The notes under the pieces were generated by a model, which searched no databases, was not told where the DNA came from, and worked only from the letters and a program-made list of their open reading frames with translations. Made by a program: the position numbers and the translations under genes. From Flavobacterium reichenbachii (lineage in GTDB: Bacteria; Bacteroidota; Bacteroidia; Flavobacteriales; Flavobacteriaceae), in the NCBI RefSeq assembly GCF_002217435.1, contig NZ_MUHF01000019.1, positions 239,769 to 303,768 of the forward strand: DNA of 64,000 bases, given 5' to 3'. This document shows, piece by piece, positions 43,484 through 51,475 of the stretch. Position 1 is the first letter of the stretch; the number at the start of each line of letters is the position of its first letter.

Positions 43484-43521
43484 GAGTTTATGGTTTAGTT
43501 ACTAGAATGATTAATAGGTTA

Positions 43522-43665
43522 TTAGCCGTTTCCGTTTCCGCCTCCTCCTTTTCCTGGATCTATCGGAAGTGGTGGATCTCCGTCACCGCCTCTAACTATT
43601 AATTGCTGCTTTTTTGAAAGCTTTTCTATTCTAAAATCTTCAAAATTTAATTTTACTGTTTTCAT
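43522..43665 (-). CDS. small GG-leader peptide 2
   Basis: A 47-aa peptide, MKTVKLNFEDFRIEKLSKKQ with leader end QLIVRGG and a core DGDPPLPIDPGK followed by GGGGNGNG. It starts 5 nt after the stop of peptide 1 and ends 38 nt before peptide 3, so the three form one transcript. The leader is nearly the same as in its neighbours, while the core differs by an inserted PPLPI. No Cys, Ser or Thr in the core. Confidence 0.78.
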   Translation of the reverse strand: MKTVKLNFEDFRIEKLSKKQQLIVRGGDGDPPLPIDPGKGGGGNGNG

Positions 43666-43670
43666 AATTA

Positions 43671-43853
43671 TTAAGTATTTGGTTTAATTACAGGTTGAAT
43701 AATTCTTTGTGTTTCCTCCTCATCATTATTACCGCTTCCGCCGCTTCCTTTTCCCGGATCAATATCTCCATCTCCGCCACGAACTGTTTTTTGTTGTTTT
43801 TTTGATAATTTTTCGTCTTGAAAATCTTCAAATTTTAAGGCTTTTTTCTTCAT
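43671..43853 (-). CDS. small GG-leader peptide 1
   Basis: A 60-aa peptide, the first and longest of the three. Leader: MKKKALKFEDFQDEKLSKKQ then QKTVRGG. Core: DGDIDPGKGSGGSGNN, then a charged extension (DEEETQRIIQPVIKPNT) that the other two lack. The leaders of all three share K-F-E-D-F, E-K-L-S and K-Q-Q. Export by the C39 ABC transporter nearby is the likely fate. Its biological activity is unknown. Confidence 0.82.
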   Translation of the reverse strand: MKKKALKFEDFQDEKLSKKQQKTVRGGDGDIDPGKGSGGSGNNDEEETQRIIQPVIKPNT

Positions 43854-44282
43854 TTTTGTGTGTATTATATTTAAGTTTAAGGATAATCTTATGGATAAAA
43901 TCCATGCGTAAATGCTTGTTTTTTTTTTGATTTTCGAACCTGATTAAGCCCAATTCCGGACTCTATATTTATGCATTTACAAACTTAAAATTGGGGGAGT
44001 TTTTAGTCTGTTTTTTTCATGTGTTTACATGAGTAGGTTCTAACTTTATCAAAACTATAGAAAAAGAGAAACCTTTGGTCGAAAATAGACTTTTGAGACT
44101 TTTGTGAGAGATAATTTGTGCTTAATGTATTGATATACATGGTTTTAAAACTATATCTATACTAGGTATAATTTATAAATTGTATGTGGTATAATTGATA
44201 AAAAGTGTACTATCGCACATTTTTTATCAATAAAAACTACAATATTTGCATCATAATTATGATTTAAAAGCGTCGAAAAAAG
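43854..44282. other. divergent control region of the peptide locus (429 nt)
   Basis: No gene was found here. It separates the minus-strand GG peptides from the plus-strand VKOR operon. A small palindrome CATGTGTTTACATG occurs at about 44029-44042, and an AATATTTG at about 44241-44248 resembles a -7 element for the VKOR gene, without a clear -33. Short direct repeats of ATGC-like units flank position 43910-43980. It is A+T rich and probably holds both promoters. Confidence 0.4.
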
Positions 44283-45839
44283 ATGTTGAAACTAGTCCAA
44301 AAATTTCTTCAGATAAATAAGTACTCGGATATAAAAAATGAGTTTAAAGATTTATTTCTTTCTCATCCAAATTATCCAAGCTTATTTGCGATTACAGATT
44401 CTTTCGATTTGCTTTCAATTGAGAATGCAGCCGTGAGAGTTTCGAAGGAACAAATTGTTGACTTGCCTTCAAATTTTTTAGCCTATTTTAAAGACGAACT
44501 TATATTGGTAGAAAGAGCAAAAAATTTCGTTCGTATTAATACCGTTAAAAATGCCAGTCAGAAATTATCTTATGAAAATTTCCTTTTAGATTGGAATGGA
44601 GTAATTGTTGCCATTGAACCAAATAATGTTGTGGCTAGAGAAAATCTAAAAGTTGAATATAATTGGCTAAAATATTTTCTGCCTCTTTTGCTTTTAACAG
44701 GATTATCTTTTTTTTACAATACATACAGTTTGTTTAGTATTATTTTTTTACTAACATCGATTATAGGATTAGTGATAAGCTTTTTTATAGTGCAGGAAAA
44801 ACTAGGAGTAAAAAATAGTGTGATTTTAAAATTATGCAATTTAAGTTCAAACTCTTCTTGTGATTCTGTTATCAATTTTAATGAAGAGAATGAAAGCAGA
44901 TGGGTTAATTTTTCAGATTTGCCTTTATTGTTTTTTAGTTCCAGTGTTATAGCGCTTTTGGTGCAGCCATTTAATTCGTCTGTTTTTATAGGTTTTTTGA
45001 GTCTATTGTCGATTCCAATTTTAGTTGGTTCAATTTGGATTCAGAAATTCGAGATCCAGAAATGGTGCGTAATGTGTTTAGTAGTTTCATTTTTGATTTT
45101 TTCTCAAAGTGTTATTTGGTTTTCATCAGACTTATTTACACTGACTTTTAATATCGAGGCTATTTTCCCTTTTTTGTTTTCGTTCATTTTGTTTATTCCA
45201 ATCTGGGCAGTAATCAAATCAATGCTGAAAAACAGTCTGAACAGTGAAAACTCATTAAAAGAGCTTAAAAAATTCAAAAGAAATTATTCGCTGTTAAATT
45301 TCTTGTCAAAAAAAGTGCCTCATACAAAAGGTTTTGAGGATTTAAGAGGATTAACTTTTGGAAATAAAAGTGCAGCAGTAAAACTTTCAATTGTTATTAG
45401 TCCGAGTTGTGCACATTGTCATAAAACATTTCAGGAAGCATTTGACTTGGTTTTAAGATTTCCTGATAAGATATTTTTGAATGTTTTATTTAATATCAAT
45501 CCGGAAAATAATGATAATCCGTACAAAGCCGTTGTAGAAAGGCTTTTAACGATAAATAGAGCGACTCCGGGAAAAACTGTAGAAGCAATTTCAGATTGGT
45601 ATATAAAAAGAATGGGACTCAAAAAATGGTTGAAAAAATGGCATGTAGATTCTGTCAGCATGATGATCAATCAGGAGATACAGAAACAGTATGAGTGGTG
45701 TTCTAAAAATAATTTTAATTATACACCGGTCAAAATTGTAAACGAAAGATTGTTTCCTAACGAATATGAGTTAAACGAACTAAAATACTTCTTAAATGAT
45801 TTTATAGAAGATATACAGGTTTTAGAAAAGACAGCTTAA
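44283..45839 (+). CDS. C39-like/VKOR/thioredoxin-like disulfide-forming fusion protein
   Basis: A 518-aa membrane protein. Residues 1-120 resemble a degenerate C39 peptidase (LSHPNYPSLFAITDSFDLLS, DWNGVIVAIEP) with no Cys, so it cannot cleave. Residues about 130-320 are a vitamin K epoxide reductase-like membrane domain with four to five helices, a loop Cys pair (CNLSSNSSC) and the active pair WCVMC. Residues about 360-518 are a thioredoxin-like domain with the redox site SPSCAHCHKTF. The layout predicts that DsbA-like thiols are oxidised by the VKOR part, driving disulfides in exported substrates. Two Cys-rich GG peptides follow within 35 and 320 nt of its stop, so they are the probable substrates. 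Confidence 0.88.
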   Translation: MLKLVQKFLQINKYSDIKNEFKDLFLSHPNYPSLFAITDSFDLLSIENAAVRVSKEQIVDLPSNFLAYFKDELILVERAKNFVRINTVKNASQKLSYENFLLDWNGVIVAIEPNNVVARENLKVEYNWLKYFLPLLLLTGLSFFYNTYSLFSIIFLLTSIIGLVISFFIVQEKLGVKNSVILKLCNLSSNSSCDSVINFNEENESRWVNFSDLPLLFFSSSVIALLVQPFNSSVFIGFLSLLSIPILVGSIWIQKFEIQKWCVMCLVVSFLIFSQSVIWFSSDLFTLTFNIEAIFPFLFSFILFIPIWAVIKSMLKNSLNSENSLKELKKFKRNYSLLNFLSKKVPHTKGFEDLRGLTFGNKSAAVKLSIVISPSCAHCHKTFQEAFDLVLRFPDKIFLNVLFNINPENNDNPYKAVVERLLTINRATPGKTVEAISDWYIKRMGLKKWLKKWHVDSVSMMINQEIQKQYEWCSKNNFNYTPVKIVNERLFPNEYELNELKYFLNDFIEDIQVLEKTA

Positions 45840-45873
45840 AAACAAAAATTTGCTAAACTAAAAAATTGCAATT

Positions 45874-46056
45874 ATGTTAAAAAATATTTTAAAACTGAAA
45901 GGCGCAGAGGAATTAACTGCAAGTGAGCAAAAAACAATTATTGGCGGAAATGCACCAATATGCGAAGATGGTTTTATCGCTAAACGATGTACAGAATTTG
46001 GAACTGTTCCTTCGTACTGGAGCTGTCTTCCTGTAAGTTATGTGGGAAGCTGTTAA
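45874..46056 (+). CDS. Cys-rich GG-leader peptide A
   Basis: A 60-aa precursor. Leader MLKNILKLKGAEELTASEQ ends in KTIIGG. Core (about 35 aa) holds four Cys (PICEDG, KRCTEF, WSCLP, VGSC), enough for two disulfides. It follows the VKOR-thioredoxin gene by 34 nt. The EQKTIxGG leader end is shared with peptide B. It is probably cut and exported by the C39 ABC transporter at 47990 and is a bacteriocin-like or signalling candidate. The start ATG is the only one in frame. Confidence 0.85.
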   Translation: MLKNILKLKGAEELTASEQKTIIGGNAPICEDGFIAKRCTEFGTVPSYWSCLPVSYVGSC

Positions 46057-46106
46057 GAAGCGATTTAAGATATAAAGTAATTTATGCTTGCTAATTTGAA
46101 TAACTA

Positions 46107-46150
46107 AATAGTAACAGAGATTTAGAGTTACTCTGTTACTATTAAAAAAA
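46107..46150. terminator. hairpin between the two Cys-rich peptides
   Basis: AATAGTAACAGAG (46107-46119), 11-nt loop, CTCTGTTACTATT (46131-46143): a 13-bp perfect stem followed by A-rich DNA. In the plus direction there is no T-run, so it may be an RNA-stabilising or processing hairpin between the peptide genes rather than a full terminator. Confidence 0.65.
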
Positions 46151-46161
46151 CGGTATTGTTT

Positions 46162-46353
46162 ATGCTTAAGAAAATTTTAAATCTGGAAGATGTTCAAAGT
46201 ATCAGTAAAAATGAACAGAAAACTATTAAGGGAGGAATTCCTGAGTGCTGGATTTATGCGATAGAAGCAGGATGCATTTTAATACCAAGCGGTGGTAACT
46301 GCCCCATAGACACCTCACCGGGTATTTGTGACACGAACCGTCTTTGTTGCTAA
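46162..46353 (+). CDS. Cys-rich GG-leader peptide B
   Basis: A 63-aa precursor. The frame opens at TTG 46156, but the ATG at 46162 gives the leader MLKKILNLEDVQSISKNEQ ending in KTIKGG, aligning with peptide A. The core (about 39 aa) has six Cys (PECWIY, EAGCIL, GNCPI, GICDT, RLCC), enough for three disulfides. A structured, non-coding-looking region follows its stop. Export by the C39 transporter and oxidation by the VKOR fusion are inferred. Confidence 0.83.
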   Translation: MLKKILNLEDVQSISKNEQKTIKGGIPECWIYAIEAGCILIPSGGNCPIDTSPGICDTNRLCC

Positions 46354-46428
46354 TTTTTAACTTTTTTAGAAAGTAATACGATAAAGCCTTATTTAGAATT
46401 TAGTCATGTTTTTTTTGAATGTATAGGC

Positions 46429-46560
46429 GCTCAATCGTGGAACATTGAGCAATTTCCCCACATTGATGATTGGTGTTGGGATTCTAAGGAATATGGGCAC
46501 TGGGTTAATTTTATTTGGTTAGGGTTAACCAAGTGCCACATCCTTGAGAAATTGTGTTAC
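46429..46560 (+). ncRNA. candidate structured RNA downstream of peptide B
   Basis: Nested complementary segments: CAATTTC (46450-46456) with GAAATTG (46548-46554), AAGGA (46486-46490) with TCCTT (46541-46545), and GCACTGGGTTAA (46497-46508) with TTAACCAAGTGC (46525-46536) with one mismatch. A terminator-type hairpin follows at 46581-46614. A small hairpin CTCAAT/ATTGAG lies at the 5' side. The combination suggests a 3'-UTR-derived or independent small RNA. No known family is claimed. Confidence 0.45.
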
Positions 46561-46580
46561 TTATAAATGTTTTTAAATAT

Positions 46581-46614
46581 AACAGAGGAGAGAATATCTT
46601 CTCTGTTTTTTTAT
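46581..46614 (+). terminator. terminator after the Cys-rich peptide genes
   Basis: AACAGAGGAGA, loop GAATA, TCTTCTCTGTT, then seven Ts. One G.U pair. Confidence 0.88.
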
Positions 46615-46748
46615 GTACAAAAATTAGAATCTTTCCAGATGCTTTTAATTATAAAAAAAACCTTTAATATCATAAATTTGAATTTTAAAAGAAAAAGATT
46701 ATTTAAATAAATGCCACACAATTTCTAAAATAAGAGAACCAGAACAAT

Positions 46749-47774
46749 ATGCTTTTTAAAATAAAATTATTTTTTATAATTTTCCTATTGATGAATTTGA
46801 ATTTATTCTCACAAAATGAAGAATCTAAGTACATTAGTCAAAATGGTTTTAGTCAGGTAAATATAATTTCAAAAAAAGATACAATCTCTTTTTTAACAAC
46901 CAATGTCGATACTAAAAAAGCAAAGCCAACTATTCTATTTTTACAGGGCTCGTTACCCAAACCGATAATTTTTCATGATTCGACAGGAGCAAGTGTTACT
47001 GCATTTCCATTTGAAATTGACACGTATTTAAAGCGCTTTAACTTTGTTGTTATTGCCAGACATGGCATTCCGATAGTGGGATCTTATGAAAAAGATACGG
47101 GCGGATACTTAGATAAAAACGGCAAAGTTCCAGCTGAATATGTCAAATACGATAATTTAAAATACCGAACATTTCAAGCAAAGTCTGTTGTAGATTATCT
47201 TTATAAACAGAAATGGGTTCAAAAAGATTCTATATTTGTTATTGGTCATTCTGAGGGATATAGAGTAGCAGCCAAACTTTCAGAGAATAACAGGAAAATT
47301 GCGAAGTTAGTTTGTATGTCAGCCAATCCATTTAATAGAATAGCTGAATACGTTTTAAAATCAAGAATAGAAACGTTATCAACAGCGTCCGATAGTTTAC
47401 TTCAAAAAGAAATTGAAAGCGATATTAAAAGCTTTAAAAACATTCCTAAGGATATCGAAGTATATAAAAATGACTATGAAGACTATAATTGGATGAGCTA
47501 CAATAGCGTCCTGTCTTTTGACAGCTTTTCAAAATTTAAAAATCCTATTCTTGTCACCTACGGAACAGAAGACAGAGGGTCGCTAAATAATGATTTACTT
47601 CCTTTTTTGCTAAGGAAGACAAAATTAACAATGTTTGTTTATCCAGATCTAGATCATAATTACAGTAAAAAAGAAATTGATAAAAATGGAAATGAACTAG
47701 AAAACAGCTATCATTGGGATAGAGTCTTTAAGGATATACAAAATTGGCTTCTACGGAATAGTATGAAAGAGTAG
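46749..47774 (+). CDS. secreted alpha/beta hydrolase
   Basis: A 341-aa protein. A signal peptide (MLFKIKLFFIIFLLMNLNLF, SQN) precedes an alpha/beta-hydrolase fold. The nucleophile elbow is FVIGHSEGYR (Ser near residue 168), and the catalytic His is probably in DLDHNYSKKE; VTYGTEDRG likely supplies the Asp. The middle part is Lys/Asn-rich. It sits between the Cys-rich peptides and the C39 exporter but has its own transcript, being flanked by a terminator and a promoter. It may protect against or modify the peptide product; this is inference from position only. The substrate is unknown. Confidence 0.85.
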   Translation: MLFKIKLFFIIFLLMNLNLFSQNEESKYISQNGFSQVNIISKKDTISFLTTNVDTKKAKPTILFLQGSLPKPIIFHDSTGASVTAFPFEIDTYLKRFNFVVIARHGIPIVGSYEKDTGGYLDKNGKVPAEYVKYDNLKYRTFQAKSVVDYLYKQKWVQKDSIFVIGHSEGYRVAAKLSENNRKIAKLVCMSANPFNRIAEYVLKSRIETLSTASDSLLQKEIESDIKSFKNIPKDIEVYKNDYEDYNWMSYNSVLSFDSFSKFKNPILVTYGTEDRGSLNNDLLPFLLRKTKLTMFVYPDLDHNYSKKEIDKNGNELENSYHWDRVFKDIQNWLLRNSMKE

Positions 47775-47928
47775 ATTTTAGTTTTAGAATTATAAAACAG
47801 GAACTATAATGCTTGTCATTTTTAGCTAAAGTTCATGTGTTTTTTGAATTCATTTTAATTGTTAATTATTTTTTTAATTGAAATAAAGGAAAAACAATTA
47901 ATTTCTAATTTCTAGCTTGTAAATATCA

Positions 47929-47936
47929 TATTTTTG
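47929..47936 (+). promoter_or_regulatory. -7 element upstream of the exporter operon
   Basis: TATTTTTG fits TAnnTTTG. No clear TTG is seen 19-21 nt upstream. The predicted start near 47943 leaves a leader of about 47 nt to the exporter. Confidence 0.45.
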
Positions 47937-47989
47937 TAAGACATAAAGCACTAATACTATTTGCATAATGATTTAATTTTAACTTTAAA

Positions 47990-50182
47990 TTGAAAAAATT
48001 TCCCAATTACAAACAGGCAGATCGTAAAGATTGTGGTCCGACATGTTTAAAAATTATAGCTAAACATTACGGTAAAACAATTCATATTCAGGAGTTGAGA
48101 GACAAAAGCGAAACAACTCGTGAGGGAAGTAATATGCTTTTTCTGAGTGATGCTGCCGAAAATATTGGTTTTAGAACTTTAGTTGTAAAATTAGCTGCAG
48201 AAAGGCTGGATGAAGCACCTCTTCCCTGCATTCTGCACTGGAATAAAGATCATTATGTTGTTTTATACAAAATAAAGAAAAACACCTATTATATTTCTGA
48301 TCCTGCATTTGGCTTAATCGAGTACAACAAACAGGATTTTATTAAATTCTGGATAGGAAACAATGCCGATGAATCTACTAAAGAAGGCGTTGCGCTATTG
48401 ATAGAAGCAGCACCAAAGTTTTTTCAATCTGAATTTGATAAAGAAGAAAATAAAGGATTAGGATTTCGCTTGTTGGCACAATATGTTTTGCGATATAAAT
48501 CATATTTAGTACAACTGAGTATAGGTTTGCTTGCAAGCAGTTTATTGCAGCTTATCTTTCCTTTTTTAACCCAAAGTATTGTAGACGTCGGAATTCAAAA
48601 TCAAAACTTGAATTTTATTTATTTAATACTTTTTGCAATGCTTTTTGTATTTGCAGGAAGAACAGGTTTAGAACTCATTCGGAGCTGGATTTTGCTCCAT
48701 CTTTCAACCCGCATAAATATTTCATTAATTTCAGACTTCTTTATAAAATTAATGAACCTGCCCATTTCTTTTTTTGATGTAAGAATGACCGGAGATATCA
48801 TGCAGCGGATCAATGACCATAAGCGAATAGAGAAAATCCTCACCACATCATCGCTCAATGTTCTGTTTTCTGTAATAAATATGTTTGTAATGGGAGCCGT
48901 GCTGGCATATTTTAACCTGCAGATCTTTCTGGTGTTTTTTGCCGGAAGCATTCTTTATTTTGGATGGATTACGCTGTTTTTAAAAAGAAGAGAAGTTCTG
49001 GATTATAAACGTTTTTCTGAAGTTTCCCAGGAACAAAGCAAAGTAATGGAACTCATAAACGGAATGCAGGAGATCAAACTCCACAACGCAGAAAAACAAA
49101 AACGCTGGGGCTGGGAATATGTGCAGGCAAGGCTTTTTAGAGTTTCTATAAAAAGTCTGGTTTTAGAGCAGACTCAAACCATCGGCTCCTCTGTAATTAA
49201 TGAACTGAAAAATATTTTCATCATATTTCTTTCTGCAAAACTGGTAATTGACGGCTCTATTACGTTAGGGATGATGCTGGCCATAAGTTCTATCGTGGGA
49301 AGTTTAAACGGGCCGATTACACAGCTTATTGAGTTTGTTAGAGAACTTCAGGATGCCAAAATATCTTTGGCAAGATTATCTGAAATTCACGAAAAAGAAG
49401 ATGAAACACAGCAGGAAACCCATCAGACAAACGAAGTGCCGTATGATTCAGATATTGAAATCAAAAATCTTTCTTATCGCTATTTAGGCTCAGATATTCC
49501 GGTTTTAGATAATTTAAGCCTGATCATTCCCACCAATAAAGTTACTGCAATAGTCGGCGTCAGCGGAAGCGGAAAAACAACTTTAATGAAATTGCTGCTT
49601 AAATTTTATGAACCTGAGAAAGGAGAAATATTGATAGGGAATTCAAACCTTAAAAACATTTCACAAAAAGCCTGGCGCTCCAAAATTGGCGCAGTAATGC
49701 AGGAAGGATTTATTTTTAGCGACACCATTGCCCATAATATTGCTTTTGGAGTAGACAGAATTGACAAACAGCGCCTGGTTTATGCCGCAGATGTAGCAAA
49801 CATAAAAGAATATATAAGCGAACTGCCTCTTGGTTTTAATACAAAAATTGGTGCAGAGGGAGTAGGCATGAGCACCGGCCAGAAGCAGCGGTTATTAATT
49901 GCAAGAGCCGTTTATAAAAATCCGGAAATCTTGTTTTTTGATGAGGCAACTTCGGCTTTAGATGCAAATAATGAGAAAGAAATAATGCGGAAATTAGATC
50001 TGTTCTTTAAAGATAAAACTGTCGTTGTAATTGCGCACAGATTAAGCACGGTTATGAATGCCGACCAGATTGTGGTTTTAGACAAAGGAAAAATCATTGA
50101 AATCGGAAGCCATTCGGCATTAGTAGAACAAAAAGGGAATTATTTTGAACTGGTTAAAAATCAACTGCAATTAGGAAATTAA
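47990..50182 (+). CDS. peptidase-containing ABC exporter (C39 peptidase, bacteriocin type)
   Basis: A 730-aa inner-membrane exporter that cuts leader peptides after Gly-Gly and exports the core. The C39 domain has QADRKDCGPTCL (Gln 9, catalytic Cys 15), the His in HWNKDHYVVL and the Asp in ISDPAFG. A six-helix ABC membrane domain follows (about residues 160-440). The nucleotide-binding domain has Walker A GVSGSGKTT, signature MSTGQKQRLLIARA and Walker B EILFFDEATSALD. The start is TTG: no in-frame ATG follows the upstream stop (47969-47971), and the next ATG, at residue 49, would remove the catalytic Cys. The HlyD-type adaptor follows after 3 nt. Confidence 0.95.
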   Translation: MKKFPNYKQADRKDCGPTCLKIIAKHYGKTIHIQELRDKSETTREGSNMLFLSDAAENIGFRTLVVKLAAERLDEAPLPCILHWNKDHYVVLYKIKKNTYYISDPAFGLIEYNKQDFIKFWIGNNADESTKEGVALLIEAAPKFFQSEFDKEENKGLGFRLLAQYVLRYKSYLVQLSIGLLASSLLQLIFPFLTQSIVDVGIQNQNLNFIYLILFAMLFVFAGRTGLELIRSWILLHLSTRINISLISDFFIKLMNLPISFFDVRMTGDIMQRINDHKRIEKILTTSSLNVLFSVINMFVMGAVLAYFNLQIFLVFFAGSILYFGWITLFLKRREVLDYKRFSEVSQEQSKVMELINGMQEIKLHNAEKQKRWGWEYVQARLFRVSIKSLVLEQTQTIGSSVINELKNIFIIFLSAKLVIDGSITLGMMLAISSIVGSLNGPITQLIEFVRELQDAKISLARLSEIHEKEDETQQETHQTNEVPYDSDIEIKNLSYRYLGSDIPVLDNLSLIIPTNKVTAIVGVSGSGKTTLMKLLLKFYEPEKGEILIGNSNLKNISQKAWRSKIGAVMQEGFIFSDTIAHNIAFGVDRIDKQRLVYAADVANIKEYISELPLGFNTKIGAEGVGMSTGQKQRLLIARAVYKNPEILFFDEATSALDANNEKEIMRKLDLFFKDKTVVVIAHRLSTVMNADQIVVLDKGKIIEIGSHSALVEQKGNYFELVKNQLQLGN

Positions 50183-50185
50183 ATC

Positions 50186-51475
50186 ATGACTGAAGAATCG
50201 TTCGAATTAAGAAGTGAAGAAGTGCAGGATATCCTCACTAAAGTGCCGCACTGGATGATCAGATGGGGAACGGTCTTAATATTTGCCATTATTCTGATGC
50301 TCTTTTTTGTGTCGTGGTTTATTAAATATCCGGATGTTGTTACTACCGAAATTGTAATTACAACCAATATTCCGCCGGAAAAAATCGTTTCAAAATCCTC
50401 CGGCCGTATCGAAGCGATTCTGGTTCACGATAAATCACTGGTATCAAAAAACAGCACTCTGGCTATTATTGAGAATACGGCCAGTTATAAAGATGTTTTT
50501 TTATTAAAAAGCATTGTAGACCAATATGATGTAAATGATTCTGCAAAAGAATTTCCTTTTGAGAAACTCAAAAACAAACAGCTGGGCGAAATTGAAAGCG
50601 CTTATGCGGTATTTCAAAAAGATTATCAGGCACAGGAACTAAATCAAAATTTACAGCCTTTTGAAATCGAAAACAGAGCGCAGATTTCAGAAAAGATTCA
50701 AATTAAAGAAAGACTTGAAATCCTGCAGCAGCAAAAAGTAATTAACGAAAGTGAATTACAGCTTCAGAAAAATGAAATTGCGCGTTTTGAGACTTTGTTT
50801 AATAAAGGAATTATTTCGGCTCAGGAAATGGAAGCCAAAAAACTAAGCTACCTGCAGGCTACTAAAAGTTATAAAGGGCTTTTATCGTCGATTTCTCAAT
50901 TAAGATCTTCTTTGATAGACAATACAAAATCAAGCCAGAATTCGCATATAAACAGCACTAAAGAAGAGGTTAATCTTGGGCGCAACATGGCCCAGTCGTT
51001 TTATCAGCTCAAAAAAGTGATCAAAGACTGGGAACTGGCCTATGCCATACAATCTTCTGTAAGCGGCGTGGTTACTTTTCTGCAGGTCTGGACAGAGAAT
51101 CAAACCATAAATGTGGGAGATAACGTGTTCTCGATTATTCCTAATGCCAAAAATAGTTTTATCGGAAAAGTAAAAGCACCAGCCTTAAATTCCGGAAAAA
51201 TAAAAATCGGGCAAAGGGTAAACATACGACTGGCTAATTTTCCAGACAGAGAATTTGGTGTTTTATACGGCAAAATTCAAAACATTTCTTTGGTGCCCGA
51301 TAAAGAAGGTAATTTACTGCTGGATGTTGCCCTGCCAAACGGATTACAGACGTCGTATAAAAAACAAATCATTTTTCAGCAGGAAATGAAAGGAAGTGCA
51401 GAAATTGTAACCGAAGATCTGCGATTAATCGAAAGAATTCTATATCAGTTCAAAAGTATTTTTGAACAAGTTTAA
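50186..51475 (+). CDS. HlyD-family secretion adaptor
   Basis: A 429-aa periplasmic adaptor with an N-terminal cytoplasmic stub and one membrane helix (WGTVLIFAIILMLFFVSWFI, about residues 28-47). It has a lipoyl-like half (IVSKSSGRIEAILVHDKSLV), a long coiled-coil hairpin (residues about 130-260) and the second half (AIQSSVSGVVTFLQVWTENQ). It begins 3 nt after the C39 exporter gene, so the two form an operon and likely a complex with a TolC-like outer-membrane channel. No dedicated channel gene is in the locus, so a chromosomal TolC is presumed. Its 3' end overlaps the convergent methyltransferase gene by 4 nt. Confidence 0.92.
   Translation: MTEESFELRSEEVQDILTKVPHWMIRWGTVLIFAIILMLFFVSWFIKYPDVVTTEIVITTNIPPEKIVSKSSGRIEAILVHDKSLVSKNSTLAIIENTASYKDVFLLKSIVDQYDVNDSAKEFPFEKLKNKQLGEIESAYAVFQKDYQAQELNQNLQPFEIENRAQISEKIQIKERLEILQQQKVINESELQLQKNEIARFETLFNKGIISAQEMEAKKLSYLQATKSYKGLLSSISQLRSSLIDNTKSSQNSHINSTKEEVNLGRNMAQSFYQLKKVIKDWELAYAIQSSVSGVVTFLQVWTENQTINVGDNVFSIIPNAKNSFIGKVKAPALNSGKIKIGQRVNIRLANFPDREFGVLYGKIQNISLVPDKEGNLLLDVALPNGLQTSYKKQIIFQQEMKGSAEIVTEDLRLIERILYQFKSIFEQV

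Noticed and set aside
46354..46566. Separate protein gene after peptide B
   Set aside because: The frame has no ATG and begins right after the stop of peptide B; strong nested pairing favours an RNA. It is kept only as a finding.
46969..46980. GTTACCC-like word near the alpha/beta hydrolase start as another ECF promoter
   Set aside because: It reads GGGTAACGAG on the minus strand, lacks the ACAA end and has no -10 box at N16; it is inside a coding region.
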